Positions 10,003 through 19,413 of a stretch of 64,000 nt of DNA are shown here, piece after piece. The DNA comes from Sphingobium sp. Cam5-1. Its GTDB lineage: Bacteria; Pseudomonadota; Alphaproteobacteria; Sphingomonadales; Sphingomonadaceae. The stretch lies in contig NZ_CP065140.1 in assembly GCF_015693305.1 (NCBI RefSeq), positions 248,001-312,000 of the forward strand, read 5' to 3'. Below the pieces are notes generated by a model. It saw only the letters and a list, made by a program, of their open reading frames with translations, was not told the origin of the DNA and made no database searches. The position numbers were made by a program, and so were the translations under genes. Position 1 is the stretch's first letter. Every line of letters starts with the position of its first letter.

Positions 10003-11313
10003 GTGCATATCCTCTATTTTCACCAGCATTTTTCCACGCCCGACGGGGCTGCGGGCACGCGCTCCTATGAGATGGCGCGCCGGTTGCTGCGTGAAGGGCA
10101 TAGCGTGACGATGGTCTGCGGCTCATATTCCCAGGGGGCTACCGGACTGGCCGGCCCATTTCACAAGGGCTGCAGACGCGGCACAATTGATGGCATCGAT
10201 GTCGTGGAATTCGACATGCGCTATGCCAATGAGGACGGGTTCATTCGGCGATCAGGCGTTTTCGTCAAGTTCGCGCTGGCATCCATAAAGCTGGCGTTGC
10301 GCGAGAAATATGATCTCGCTTTTGCGACAACGACGCCCTTGACGGCGGGCATTCCGGGCATTTTTGCCCGATGGTTGCGGGGCAAGCCTTTCGTGTTCGA
10401 GGTCAGGGATCTCTGGCCTGAATTGCCGCGTGCCATGGGTGTGATCACCAATCCGGTTATCCTGGGCGCGATGTCCGTTCTGGAATGGGCCTCATACCGC
10501 TCGGCAACACGGTGTATAGGTTTGTCGCCTGGAATCGTTGATGGGATTACGCGCCGCGGAGTCCCGCGATCCCGCGTCAGCATGATACCGAATGGCTGCG
10601 ATGTGGAGCTGTTTTCCGACAGCCGGCCCGCTGCTGACGCCAGTTTCCGCAAGGCGAATAATATCTCGGACAAGCAGCTCCTGGCTGTTTATTGCGGAAC
10701 GCATGGCCTGGCCAACGGTCTGGACGCAGTCGTTGATGCCGGTATTGAGCTGCGCAATCGGGGCCGGACTGACATCGTCCTCGCTCTTGTGGGCAAGGGA
10801 CAGGAGAAGGCGCGCCTCAAGGAACGGGTGAAGGCTGAAAGGCTCTCCAACGTCCGGTTTTTTGACCCTGTCTCAAAGCGGCGTCTCACATCATTGCTCG
10901 GAGAGGCCGACCTTGGCCTGCAGATTCTGCGGAACATTCCCGAATTTGCTTATGGTACCTCGCCCAACAAATTCTTCGACTATTTGTCGGTTGGCCTGCC
11001 AGTGCTGAACAATTATCCCGGCTGGTTGGCGGATATGATCGAGGAGCATGAACTCGGCTTCGCCGTCAGGCCTGATTCACCGGCGGCATTCGCTGACGCG
11101 CTCGAGCAGGCTGCCGAAGATCGCGCCGCGCTTGTGGAAATGGGGCATAATGCAGCGGCATTTGCACGCGGCGCCATGAATCGCGATCATCTTTCAAAGC
11201 AGTGGGTCGACTGGGTGACCGCCGGTGTCGGACGCGTCAGCCTGGATGGCGACGGGCCTTATTCCGCCATATTGTCAGCACGGCCCCCCGCTTTGGCGGT
11301 GGAACAGAAATGA
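10003..11313 (+). CDS. glycosyltransferase family 4 (WbuB-like)
   Basis: The protein has 436 residues. It begins HILYFHQHFSTPDGAAGTRSYEMARRL, the N-terminal signature of WbuB-type GT4 enzymes, and has EVRDLWPELP, a hallmark of this subfamily. The C-terminal nucleotide-sugar site is YGTSPNKFFDYLSVGLPVL. WbuB-like enzymes transfer N-acetylated amino sugars to lipid-linked intermediates on the cytoplasmic face of the inner membrane. The start is GTG at 10003, one base after the heparinase-like gene's stop. Its own stop overlaps the next gene's ATG. It probably adds the second sugar after the priming transferase encoded immediately downstream. Confidence 0.85.
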   Translation: MHILYFHQHFSTPDGAAGTRSYEMARRLLREGHSVTMVCGSYSQGATGLAGPFHKGCRRGTIDGIDVVEFDMRYANEDGFIRRSGVFVKFALASIKLALREKYDLAFATTTPLTAGIPGIFARWLRGKPFVFEVRDLWPELPRAMGVITNPVILGAMSVLEWASYRSATRCIGLSPGIVDGITRRGVPRSRVSMIPNGCDVELFSDSRPAADASFRKANNISDKQLLAVYCGTHGLANGLDAVVDAGIELRNRGRTDIVLALVGKGQEKARLKERVKAERLSNVRFFDPVSKRRLTSLLGEADLGLQILRNIPEFAYGTSPNKFFDYLSVGLPVLNNYPGWLADMIEEHELGFAVRPDSPAAFADALEQAAEDRAALVEMGHNAAAFARGAMNRDHLSKQWVDWVTAGVGRVSLDGDGPYSAILSARPPALAVEQK

Positions 11314-11906
11314 GGAAGCGGCTCCTGGACATCATCGTTGCGACTGCGGCGTTGCTGCTCCTTTCACCGCTCATGGTTCTGATCGGGATTTTGGTGCGCT
11401 TCGATCTCGGATCGCCTGTCCTTTTTCGCCAGCTCCGTCCTGGCCGGGATACCAAGGCGTTCCGCATGGTCAAATTCCGGACAATGCGCGACGCGCAGGA
11501 TGCCGCGGGGCAGCTGCTGAGCGATGCTGAGCGATTGACGCGTTTCGGCCGCTTTTTGCGCGCGACCAGCCTCGATGAATTGCCGGAGCTTTGGAATGTC
11601 TTGAAGGGGGATATGAGCCTGGTGGGGCCTCGACCCCTGCTGATGGAATATCTGCCCCGCTATTCGATGGAGCAACTGCGCCGGCACGAATTGCGGCCTG
11701 GCATTACCGGATGGGCGCAGGTCAATGGTCGTAATGCTCTTGGCTGGCCGGAGAAGCTGGCGTTGGACATCTGGTATGTTGATCATCAGACTTTTTGGCT
11801 CGATCTCAAGATCCTCATGCTGACGGTGTTCAAGGTGGTCGCCCGCGACGGCATCAGTGCCGCGGGTGAAGCAACAATGCCGAAATTCCAGGGAAATGAG
11901 ATATGA
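11310..11906 (+). CDS. initiating sugar-phosphate transferase (bacterial sugar transferase family, monotopic PGT)
   Basis: At 198 residues this is a short-form polyisoprenyl-phosphate hexose-1-phosphate transferase. It has one N-terminal re-entrant hydrophobic helix (LLDIIVATAALLLLSPLMVL) and then the catalytic signatures MVKFRTMR, SLDELPELWNVLKGDMSLVGPRP (Asp-Glu dyad) and RPGITGWAQVNGRNAL. Such enzymes attach the first sugar phosphate to undecaprenyl phosphate and so start repeat-unit assembly; small forms usually use diacetamido or GalNAc-type sugars. I chose ATG 11310, in ATGA overlap with the upstream glycosyltransferase, over the longer in-frame start at 11202 because the protein then begins MRKRLLDI as its relatives do. 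Confidence 0.9.
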   Translation: MRKRLLDIIVATAALLLLSPLMVLIGILVRFDLGSPVLFRQLRPGRDTKAFRMVKFRTMRDAQDAAGQLLSDAERLTRFGRFLRATSLDELPELWNVLKGDMSLVGPRPLLMEYLPRYSMEQLRRHELRPGITGWAQVNGRNALGWPEKLALDIWYVDHQTFWLDLKILMLTVFKVVARDGISAAGEATMPKFQGNEI

Positions 11907-12550
11907 AACCCTTGCTGGGCGTTTATGGGGCGAGCGGCTGTGGACGGGGCGTGATGCCCATCGTTCGCGCGCGCTACGGCCATGAGGCGGACCTCGTGTT
12001 CATCGACGATGCGCCAATGAAGGAGGCGAACGGTTATCCAATCCTGTCGTGGGATGCTTTTCGCGCGAATCCGGCAGAGAAGAGGGTTTGCCTCGCGATT
12101 GCGAATTCCGAGATACGCGCGAAACTTTCCGATAAATGCGCGAGTGCAGGGATCCCCCTGTTCGAAGCCCGGGCGCAGAATGTCGTGGAGATGCATGATG
12201 TCATCATAGGCGAGGGAGCGATTCTTTCGCCCTTCGTTACGCTGACTTCAAACATCCGCATCGGCCGATGCTTTCATGCAAATCTCTATTCCTATGTCGA
12301 GCATGATTGCGTCATAGGGGATTTTGTCACCTTCGCGCCGGGCGTCAAATGCAACGGCAATATCGTGATCGAGGACCACGCCTATATCGGCTCCGGCGCC
12401 GTCATCAAACAGGGTCGCCCAGGTCATCCGTTGACGATCGGAAGAGGGGCCACAGTTGGTGCGGGCGCCGTGGTCACCAAGGATGTCCCACCCAATATGA
12501 CGGTCGTCGGCGTCCCTGCGCGGCAGCTTGAGAAGGAGCTTGTATGCTGA
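11903..12550 (+). CDS. NeuD/PglD-like sugar O- or N-acyltransferase (left-handed beta-helix)
   Basis: This 215-residue protein opens with a small Rossmann-like domain (LLGVYGASGCGRGVMPI) that binds the sugar nucleotide in the PglD/NeuD family. A hexapeptide-repeat beta-helix with acetyl-CoA-binding features follows (IGEGAILSPFV, IGDFVTFAPGVKCNGNIVIEDHAYIGSGAVIKQG, VGAGAVVTKDVPPNMTVVGVPAR). The predicted catalytic His is in YVEHDCVIGDF. Together with the aminotransferase encoded next, it suggests synthesis of an N-acetylated amino (perhaps bacillosamine-like) sugar used by the priming transferase upstream. It overlaps both neighbours by a few bases. Confidence 0.85.
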   Translation: MKPLLGVYGASGCGRGVMPIVRARYGHEADLVFIDDAPMKEANGYPILSWDAFRANPAEKRVCLAIANSEIRAKLSDKCASAGIPLFEARAQNVVEMHDVIIGEGAILSPFVTLTSNIRIGRCFHANLYSYVEHDCVIGDFVTFAPGVKCNGNIVIEDHAYIGSGAVIKQGRPGHPLTIGRGATVGAGAVVTKDVPPNMTVVGVPARQLEKELVC

Positions 12551-13776
12551 ATCAGGGCGTCGCCCCTTGGCCGGCCTTTTCCCGCGAGGAGATAGAAGCG
12601 GTTTCGGCGGTGCTGTCGAGCGGCCGCGTCAACTATTGGACGGGCGAGGAATGCCGTGCATTCGAGCGCGAGTTCGCAAGCTGGGCGGAAGCGGACCATG
12701 CCATCGCCGTCGCGAATGGGACCGTGGCGCTCGACCTTGCGTTGCATGGCCTGGGCATCGGGCCCGGGGATGAGGTGATTGTGACGCCGCGCACGTTCAT
12801 CGCCTCGATCTCCTGTGTCGCCAACGCGGGCGCCACGCCGGTTTTCGCGGATGTTGATCCGATCAGCGGCAATCTGTCCGCTGGGACGATCTCCGCTGTG
12901 CTGAGTCCTCGTACGAAGGCGGTCATTGCGGTGCATCTGGCGGGTTGGCCTTGCGACATGGACCCGATCATGGAACTGGCTGAGACCCATGGCTTTAAGG
13001 TGATCGAGGATTGCGCGCAGGCGCATGGTGCACGGTATAAGGGCCGCAGCGTCGGTTCGATCGGCCATGTGGGAGCCTGGTCTTTCTGTCAGGACAAGAT
13101 CATGACCACCGGTGGCGAAGGGGGCATGGTGACCTGCAACGATCGCGGTCTTTGGTCACGCATGTGGTCCTTCAAGGATCATGGCAAGAGCTGGGAAGCC
13201 GTCTATGAGCGGGCCCATCCTCCCGGCTTTCGCTGGCTGCACGAAAGCATTGGCACCAATTGGCGGATGCTTGAGATGCAAGCGGTCATCGGCCGTATTC
13301 AGCTGCGGCAGATGGCGGAGTGGACAGAGGCGCGCACGAAGAATGCAACGCTTCTTCATAACGCACTGGTGCCCTTTTCGGGCGATCAAGGGATCGTGGG
13401 GCTGAGCGGACCACTCGCCAGGGACCCCGGCTGCTGGGAGGAAGGCTCGGTCCACGCCTATTATAAATATTATGCCTATATCCGGCCTGAAAACCTGCTG
13501 GCTGGCTGGTCCCGGGACCGGATCGTCAATGAAATGACCGCTCGCGGGATTCCCTGCTTCCAGGGATCCTGTTCCGAGGTCTATCTGGAGAAGGCGTTCG
13601 AGGACACAGGATGGCGGCCGCATGACCCGCTGCCAAACGCACGGGAACTGGGGGAAAAGAGCCTCATGTTCCTCGTCCACCCCACCCTGACAGCTGATGA
13701 CATGCAGCGCATGACACGGGTCATGGGCGAGGTGCTGCACGAAGTGGCCGGCGCTGACAGGCACGCTTTTGCATGA
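12544..13776 (+). CDS. DegT/DnrJ/EryC1/StrS sugar aminotransferase
   Basis: This PLP-dependent nucleotide-sugar aminotransferase has 410 residues. Visible sites are GTVALDLAL (phosphate binding), TPRTFIASI, IEDCAQAHGA with Asp156 contacting the PLP pyridine nitrogen, and SFCQDKIMTTGEGG-like sequence with the Schiff-base Lys at about 185. It would aminate a 4-keto sugar nucleotide with glutamate as donor; the adjacent NeuD-like gene would acylate the new amine. It starts inside the end of the acyltransferase gene (ATG 12544), so the two are likely co-translated. The length and all key residues look intact. Confidence 0.9.
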   Translation: MLNQGVAPWPAFSREEIEAVSAVLSSGRVNYWTGEECRAFEREFASWAEADHAIAVANGTVALDLALHGLGIGPGDEVIVTPRTFIASISCVANAGATPVFADVDPISGNLSAGTISAVLSPRTKAVIAVHLAGWPCDMDPIMELAETHGFKVIEDCAQAHGARYKGRSVGSIGHVGAWSFCQDKIMTTGGEGGMVTCNDRGLWSRMWSFKDHGKSWEAVYERAHPPGFRWLHESIGTNWRMLEMQAVIGRIQLRQMAEWTEARTKNATLLHNALVPFSGDQGIVGLSGPLARDPGCWEEGSVHAYYKYYAYIRPENLLAGWSRDRIVNEMTARGIPCFQGSCSEVYLEKAFEDTGWRPHDPLPNARELGEKSLMFLVHPTLTADDMQRMTRVMGEVLHEVAGADRHAFA

Positions 13777-13834
13777 ATGACGATAACCGGCGCTTGCCCT
13801 GCTTGATTGCCATGGCCGTCGGCGAGGTAAAGCC

Positions 13835-15190
13835 GTGAATATGGTCATTCTTCCCGCCTCTCCGCGCAGGTGGAGCGCTGCTCCGACGCTTTTGTTGCTG
13901 CTGCTGAGCGCCTTGTGGATGGCGGGAGGAGCGTCTCACGCGGACGTCATGGGTCAGGTCGTGACTCGTGCGGCCGCATGGCTGACGCTGGTTATCGCGC
14001 TTCTGTGCGGCCTGAAGCCTGATATTATCAAAACCGGAGCTGTGGCATGGCTGCTCCTGGCGGCGGTCCTGCTCGTTCTGCTACAACTGGTGCCGCTACC
14101 ACCTGCTGTCTGGACGCTGTTCCCGGGCCGCGGACCGTTTCTCGAAAGTGCTCTTGGCGCTCCGCCCTGGCGTCCCTGGGCGATCGTGCCATGGGCCACG
14201 ATGAATGCGGCGTCCTCGCTCATTGTTCCTGTGGTCACGTTCTATCTTCTGAGCGTTCTAGACGATGATGAAAGGGAGCGCCTCCCGGGCATTCTGCTCG
14301 GCATGATCTTTTTGTCGGCGCTGGTCGGATTGTGGCAGTTTTGCGGATTTTCCTTCAACCATCCCTTGGTCAACGACACGGATGGAAGCGTCAGCAGCAT
14401 CTTTGCCAATCGCAACCATTTTGCCCTTTTCCTGGCGATGGGATGCCTTGTTGCACCTGTCTGGGCCTTTTCGGGACAGCAGGGCCGTCATTGGCGGGCG
14501 CCTGTCGCATTCGCCCTCGTCATCCTATTTGCGCTGACCATTCTTGCGACAGGATCAAGATCCGGGATCCTGACGGGCCTTCTGGCCATCGGGATGGGAC
14601 TGATGGTCAGCTGGCGCGACATCCGGCACGCGTTTCGCCGCGCGCCACCTTGGGTATTCCCGGTGTTGGTCGCCGCAATCATCGGCATTATCGCGCTTCT
14701 TGTCCTGATCAGTATTGCTGCTGACCGGGCCGAATCCATCAATCGCGCCATCGAGCTGGACCCCGGAGAGGACATGCGCCGCCGCGGGCTTCCCACCGTA
14801 CTGGCCATGATCGGCGCCTATTTCCCGGTAGGAACGGGCTTTGGCAGTTTCGATCCGATGTTTCGGATATATGAACCGCTTGAGCTGTTGAAGCGAACCT
14901 ATTTCAATCATGCGCATAATGATTTTCTGGAGATCCTGCTCGATGGTGGATTGCCCGCGCTGGTGCTGCTTCTCGTGGCGCTGGGATGGTATATCCGCGC
15001 GAGCATTCGAGCATGGCGGGCCGATCCGGCCTATTATGGATTGGCCCGGCTCGGGTCGGGAATGCTGCTCCTGATTCTTGTCGCCAGTGTTTTCGATTAC
15101 CCGGCACGAACCCCCATTTTTATGGCGATTATTGTGATTGCTGCGATTTGGCTCGGTCAGGGCGCATCACGCATCGCTTTACGCAGGTAG
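13835..15190 (+). CDS. O-antigen ligase/Wzy-family membrane protein
   Basis: This 451-residue protein has about ten to twelve membrane spans and belongs to the Wzy_C/WaaL superfamily. The conserved core is visible: SIFANRNHFALFLAMG, then a large periplasmic loop with GTGFGSFDPMFRIYEP and YFNHAHNDFLEILLDGG. The NHAHND motif contains the functionally important His. Such proteins polymerise or transfer lipid-linked glycans at the periplasmic face. The GTG start at 13835 is preceded by GAGGT. The gene lies between sugar-modification genes and the export genes, consistent with acting as polymerase for the polymer exported by the Wza/Wzc-like pair downstream. Confidence 0.85.
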   Translation: MNMVILPASPRRWSAAPTLLLLLLSALWMAGGASHADVMGQVVTRAAAWLTLVIALLCGLKPDIIKTGAVAWLLLAAVLLVLLQLVPLPPAVWTLFPGRGPFLESALGAPPWRPWAIVPWATMNAASSLIVPVVTFYLLSVLDDDERERLPGILLGMIFLSALVGLWQFCGFSFNHPLVNDTDGSVSSIFANRNHFALFLAMGCLVAPVWAFSGQQGRHWRAPVAFALVILFALTILATGSRSGILTGLLAIGMGLMVSWRDIRHAFRRAPPWVFPVLVAAIIGIIALLVLISIAADRAESINRAIELDPGEDMRRRGLPTVLAMIGAYFPVGTGFGSFDPMFRIYEPLELLKRTYFNHAHNDFLEILLDGGLPALVLLLVALGWYIRASIRAWRADPAYYGLARLGSGMLLLILVASVFDYPARTPIFMAIIVIAAIWLGQGASRIALRR

Positions 15191-15240
15191 GATCAGCATC
15201 TAATGCAGATCCAATTCTTTTGGTCGCGGAATTCATATAC

Positions 15241-15951
15241 ATGCGGAAAATTCTTGTTTCACTGATTATTGCGACGAGTGTCGCTGGATGTGCAGGAATG
15301 CCTCCGCCCCAGCCGAGCGCGCAGCTGACGGTCGTGCCGGACAGCCAGGGGCTTCCAGCCCCCCATCGCAGCGATCTGGGCGCGGCTGACCGGCCGGCCC
15401 TCATCGGTCCGCTCGACACGATCGGCGTGGACATTTTCAATGTTCCCGAGCTCAGCCGGGAAATGCAGGTCGATGCAAGCGGGCGCATTTCCATGCCGCT
15501 TATCGGCACGGTCGATGCCCGCAACAAGACCGCCGACGAACTGGCGCGGACCATCGAGAATGCGCTCAAGGGGCGCTATGTTCGCAATCCCCAGGTGACG
15601 GTCAATATCAAGAGTTCGGTCAGCCAGGTGGTCACGGTCGATGGCGAGGTGACCGAACCGGGGCTCTATCCTGTCACCAACCAGATGACGCTGATGCGGG
15701 TCATCGCCTCGGCCAAGGGTCTCAACGAGTTCGCCAAGCAGGAACAGGTGGTGATCCTGCGCACGGTCGACAACCAGCGCATGGCTGGCCTGTACGACCT
15801 CGGCGCGATCCGCCGTGGGGCTTATGTCGATCCGCCCATTTATGCCAATGACGTGGTGATCGTTGGCGATTCCCCGGAACGCCGGCTGTTCCGCGACATC
15901 GTTTCCCTGGCGCCTCTGGTCGCCGCTCCGCTTGTCGCCATCTTGCGCTGA
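15241..15951 (+). CDS. Wza-like polysaccharide export lipoprotein (poly_export/SLBB)
   Basis: The 236-residue product starts with a lipoprotein signal (MRKILVSLIIATSVAGCAG, with the lipobox ending at Cys). It then shows the polysaccharide export domain (IGPLDTIGVDIFNVPELS ... VDASGRISMPLIGTV) and an SLBB-like domain (VVTVDGEVTEPGLYPV). These proteins form the outer-membrane channel for capsule or exopolysaccharide. At about 240 residues it is shorter than E. coli Wza (379), typical of sphingomonad export proteins. I took the ATG at 15241 because it gives a proper signal peptide; the frame is open far upstream without purpose. It is followed 13 bases later by its partner co-polymerase. Confidence 0.9.
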   Translation: MRKILVSLIIATSVAGCAGMPPPQPSAQLTVVPDSQGLPAPHRSDLGAADRPALIGPLDTIGVDIFNVPELSREMQVDASGRISMPLIGTVDARNKTADELARTIENALKGRYVRNPQVTVNIKSSVSQVVTVDGEVTEPGLYPVTNQMTLMRVIASAKGLNEFAKQEQVVILRTVDNQRMAGLYDLGAIRRGAYVDPPIYANDVVIVGDSPERRLFRDIVSLAPLVAAPLVAILR

Positions 15952-15964
15952 GGCCTGCAGTCAC

Positions 15965-18169
15965 ATGAATAGCATTGTTTCCAAGCTTGGCGGCGACACG
16001 GCATTGGCTGCGCTGCATCAGTCGCAATCCGAAGAAGCTTCGGTCCCCATCCTGCGCCAGTATCTGCGGATGGCCATGCGATGGCGCTATGTCATCCTGG
16101 GGGCAGTCGCGATCTGCTTCCTGATTGGGCTGGTGGTCACGCTTTTGATGACCCCCCAATATACGGCGTCCTCTACCATCGAGATCTCGCGGGAATCGGA
16201 CAAGGTCACCGATCTGCAAGGGGTCGAGCGCGATGCGAGCATTGCCGACCAGGAATTCTACCAGACGCAATATGGATTGCTGCAGTCCCGCTCGCTCTCA
16301 GAACGCGTTGCAGCCGAGCTCAAGCTCATCGATTCCCCGAAATTTTTCGAGATGTTCGATTTCGAGAGCGAAGACCCTGCCTTCAAGCTGGTCAATGGGC
16401 GCTTTGCACCCGCCGGCCGCGCGACCCGGCAGCGCGTGGCAGGTGAAATTCTCCGCAAGCATCTGAGCGTCAATCCTACGCGGCTGTCACGTCTGGTAGA
16501 TGTGAGTTTCACCAGTCCAGATGCTGCTTTTTCCGCGAAGGTCGCCAATGTCTGGGCCCAGAATTTCATCCAGACCAATCTCGACCGCAAGATCCAGGCG
16601 ACGTCCTATGGCCGCAATCTTCTGCAGGGCCAATTGGCCCAGCTCAAGCAGAAGCTAGATGAATCCCAACGCCAACTGGTATCCTATGCGTCGCACGCGA
16701 AAATCATCAATCTGCCCGCCCAATCGGGCAGTGGGGATTCAAGCGCCGAGCGATCCATCGTGGTCGATGATCTGGCGGCCCTCAACGGCGCGCTGGCGCA
16801 GGCTACCGCCAACCGGATCGCGGCGCAGACCCGCTATGAGGAAAGTGGCAAGGCTGGGGCGTCCGCCCAGGCGCTGAGCAACACCGCGATCAACGGTCTG
16901 CGGCAACGCCGGGCCGAACTGGCGGCCGAATATCAGCGGCTGATGACGCAGTTCGAGCCTGGATATCCTGCCGCTGATGCTGTGAAGGCGCAGATAGATC
17001 AGCTCGATAGCAGCATCGCGAAAGAGGAAGGCCGCGTCTCCAATTCGCAATTGGCTGACTATCGCCAGGCCCAGGAACAGGAACAGGCTCTCAAAGCAAA
17101 GGTGGAGCAACTCAAGGGAGACTATCTCGACCAGCGCCGCAGGAGCATCCAGTATAATATCTATCAGCAAGAGGTCGATACCAACCAGGCCCTCTATGAT
17201 GGCTTGCTGCAGCGATACAAGGAGATCGGCGTAGCCGGCGGTGTAGGCGTCAATAATATCGCTGTCGTTGATCCGGCGCAGGCGCCCAAGCTGCCCTCGA
17301 GCCCCAGGCTGCTCATCAATCTTGCAATCGCCATTCTGGCGGGTCTCGGGATCGGCGCTGCCCTCGCATTCGGTCTTGAGCAGATCGACGAAGGGATCAC
17401 TGACCCCGCAGAGGTCAAGCGAGCGCTCGGGCTGCCGTTGCTGGGTTCCATTCCCAAGGTGGACGCGGCGCCCAGAGACATCCTGCTCGACCGCAAATCG
17501 GATCTGGTGGATGCCTATCTTGCAGTACAGACCAATCTGTCCTTTTCGACGGATCATGGCGTTCCCCGTGCCTTCGCCGTCACCTCGACGCGCCCGAGCG
17601 AAGGCAAGTCGACAACGTGCCTTGCGCTGGCCTCCACGCTGGCCCGCGCCGGGAAAAACATCATCCTGGTCGATGGTGACATGCGGAATCCGTCCATCCA
17701 TCAACTGGGGGGTGTTGCGAACCGGCGTGGTCTCAGCAATTTCCTGAGCGGGGAAGACGATATCGCGTCGCTGCTGTTCTCGATGGAGGATCTGGGTTTC
17801 GTGGCCATGTCAGCCGGGCCGCTTCCGCCCAATGCAGCGGAGCTTTTGACCGGCGATCGCCTCGCGCATCTGATAGGCCGCCTGCTTGAAACCTATGACC
17901 ATGTGATTATCGATTCCCCGCCGGTCATGGGTCTGGCTGACGCGGCGCTCATCGCCACAAGGGTGGAAGGCGTCATTTACGCTGTGGAGTCGCATGGCAT
18001 CCGCACCAATCTTGTCAAGGATGCGATCGGTCGTCTTCTCACGGCCAACGTCCGGATCATCGGTAGTGTTCTGACGAAGTTCGATGCGAAGAAGGCGCAT
18101 TATGGCTACGGCTATGGCTATGAATATGGCTACAGCTATGGCCGCAAGACTGAAGCCCAAGCGGCCTGA
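15965..18169 (+). CDS. Wzc-like polysaccharide co-polymerase with BY-kinase domain
   Basis: This 734-residue inner-membrane protein has a Wzz-type chain-length domain (first span at about residues 42-62, MTPQYTASSTIEI following), a long periplasmic coiled-coil region, and a second span near 440-460. A cytoplasmic tyrosine kinase domain comes last. The kinase shows Walker A (PSEGKSTT, about residue 545), Walker A' (ILVDGDMRNPS) and Walker B (VIIDSPPVMGLAD). The C-terminal tail is a Tyr-Gly cluster (about 712-728) and is the expected autophosphorylation site. Cycling of that phosphorylation controls polymer length and export through the Wza-like lipoprotein. The ATG at 15965 was chosen over an upstream in-frame codon because it starts just after the preceding gene. 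Confidence 0.9.
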   Translation: MNSIVSKLGGDTALAALHQSQSEEASVPILRQYLRMAMRWRYVILGAVAICFLIGLVVTLLMTPQYTASSTIEISRESDKVTDLQGVERDASIADQEFYQTQYGLLQSRSLSERVAAELKLIDSPKFFEMFDFESEDPAFKLVNGRFAPAGRATRQRVAGEILRKHLSVNPTRLSRLVDVSFTSPDAAFSAKVANVWAQNFIQTNLDRKIQATSYGRNLLQGQLAQLKQKLDESQRQLVSYASHAKIINLPAQSGSGDSSAERSIVVDDLAALNGALAQATANRIAAQTRYEESGKAGASAQALSNTAINGLRQRRAELAAEYQRLMTQFEPGYPAADAVKAQIDQLDSSIAKEEGRVSNSQLADYRQAQEQEQALKAKVEQLKGDYLDQRRRSIQYNIYQQEVDTNQALYDGLLQRYKEIGVAGGVGVNNIAVVDPAQAPKLPSSPRLLINLAIAILAGLGIGAALAFGLEQIDEGITDPAEVKRALGLPLLGSIPKVDAAPRDILLDRKSDLVDAYLAVQTNLSFSTDHGVPRAFAVTSTRPSEGKSTTCLALASTLARAGKNIILVDGDMRNPSIHQLGGVANRRGLSNFLSGEDDIASLLFSMEDLGFVAMSAGPLPPNAAELLTGDRLAHLIGRLLETYDHVIIDSPPVMGLADAALIATRVEGVIYAVESHGIRTNLVKDAIGRLLTANVRIIGSVLTKFDAKKAHYGYGYGYEYGYSYGRKTEAQAA

Positions 18170-19413
18170 TGAAAGGGGCAAGAATCCGGCGGCAGCGACG
18201 TGCTCGACCCAATTGGGTCGCGCGGCTCGCACTGGCGGCGATTGCGGCCCTGCTGGGCTATTTCTCAGTTATGCAGTCGCTGGCCCTGGTGTTGCCGAAC
18301 AGCAGGATCGAAGAGGCCTACGCCCTTGCGCCCGGCAATGGTCATGTAGCAGCGCGTTTCTCGCAGCAACTAAGTGGTCCCGAGGCCTCGCTTCAAGACC
18401 GTGCGCGCGCCGTCGCTGCGGCGCACGAGGCCTTGCGGCATGATCCGACCGCGGTTGAGGCTGTCGCAACGCTTGGGCTTGATGCAATGCTCAGGGGCGA
18501 TGAGTCCAAGGCAGACCGTCTGCTCGCCTATTCGCAAAGAATGTCGCGGCGGGATCTGCGCACGCAGCTCACGGCAATCGAACTTGCTGTTGCGCGCGAC
18601 GATATCCCAGGCGCCCTTCATCATTATGACATCGCGTTGCGGACCAAGAAGGATGCGCCAGGCCTCCTCTTTCCCGTGCTGGCCTCGGCGCTTGGTGATG
18701 ACGCGATCCGGACGGGTCTCGTGCGGACGCTGGCCGATCGGCCGATCTGGGCCCTCGACTTTGTCCGCCATGTCGCGCGAAGCGACGCCGATCCGGTTGC
18801 GGCCGCCGCCTTTTTCCGCGCTTTGACAGCGCAGCGCTTTCCGGTTCCCGATAGCGCCAGCTCTGCTGTCGTGAACAAGCTTTTGACGGGGGGGCTGTCC
18901 GAGGATGCCTGGTCCTATTATGCCGCGACCCGCCAGGGGGCTGACAGGCGCAGTTCGCGCGATCCCAATTTTAGGAGCCTTCTGGAAGCGCCAAGCGCTT
19001 TCGATTGGGTTGCCATGAGCGGTACGGGTGTGTCGACGGCCCTTGTTCCTGATCCGGCAAACGGACTTTTCGACTTCACGGTCTCGATGGGCAATGGGGG
19101 GGCGCTGTTGCAGCAGCTGCAGATGCTTCCCCAAGGCGATTATATACTGGAAGGGCGCAGCCGCGGCATTGAGCAGCCCACGGGATCGCGGCCCTACTGG
19201 ACCGTCCGCTGCCGGAACGGGCAGGAGGTTGCGCGGGTTGAGGTGACCAATTCATCACAGGCGAAGGGACGCTTCGAGGGACAGGTCCGCATTCCGGCAA
19301 ATTGCCCTGTCCAGACGCTGGCACTGGTGGCGCGTTCCTCTGATGATGCCGCGGGGGTGACGGGACAGATCACCCATATCCTGCTACGTCCTGCGAATGC
19401 GCGCCGGTCATGA
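18169..19413 (+). CDS. membrane-anchored TPR-like protein of the exopolysaccharide locus, function unknown
   Basis: The 414-residue product has a basic N-terminus and one hydrophobic segment (about residues 19-42), so it is probably an inner-membrane protein with a periplasmic body. Residues about 80-260 are Ala/Leu-rich paired helices in the manner of degenerate TPR repeats (RAVAAAHEALRHDPTAVEAVATLG). The C-terminal third is predicted beta-rich, with two Cys (WTVRCRNG, IPANCPVQ). It overlaps the wzc-like stop codon (TGATG), so it belongs to the export operon. Helical-repeat proteins in such loci can help assemble the secretion complex; that role here is inferred only from position. Confidence 0.7.
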   Translation: MKGARIRRQRRARPNWVARLALAAIAALLGYFSVMQSLALVLPNSRIEEAYALAPGNGHVAARFSQQLSGPEASLQDRARAVAAAHEALRHDPTAVEAVATLGLDAMLRGDESKADRLLAYSQRMSRRDLRTQLTAIELAVARDDIPGALHHYDIALRTKKDAPGLLFPVLASALGDDAIRTGLVRTLADRPIWALDFVRHVARSDADPVAAAAFFRALTAQRFPVPDSASSAVVNKLLTGGLSEDAWSYYAATRQGADRRSSRDPNFRSLLEAPSAFDWVAMSGTGVSTALVPDPANGLFDFTVSMGNGGALLQQLQMLPQGDYILEGRSRGIEQPTGSRPYWTVRCRNGQEVARVEVTNSSQAKGRFEGQVRIPANCPVQTLALVARSSDDAAGVTGQITHILLRPANARRS

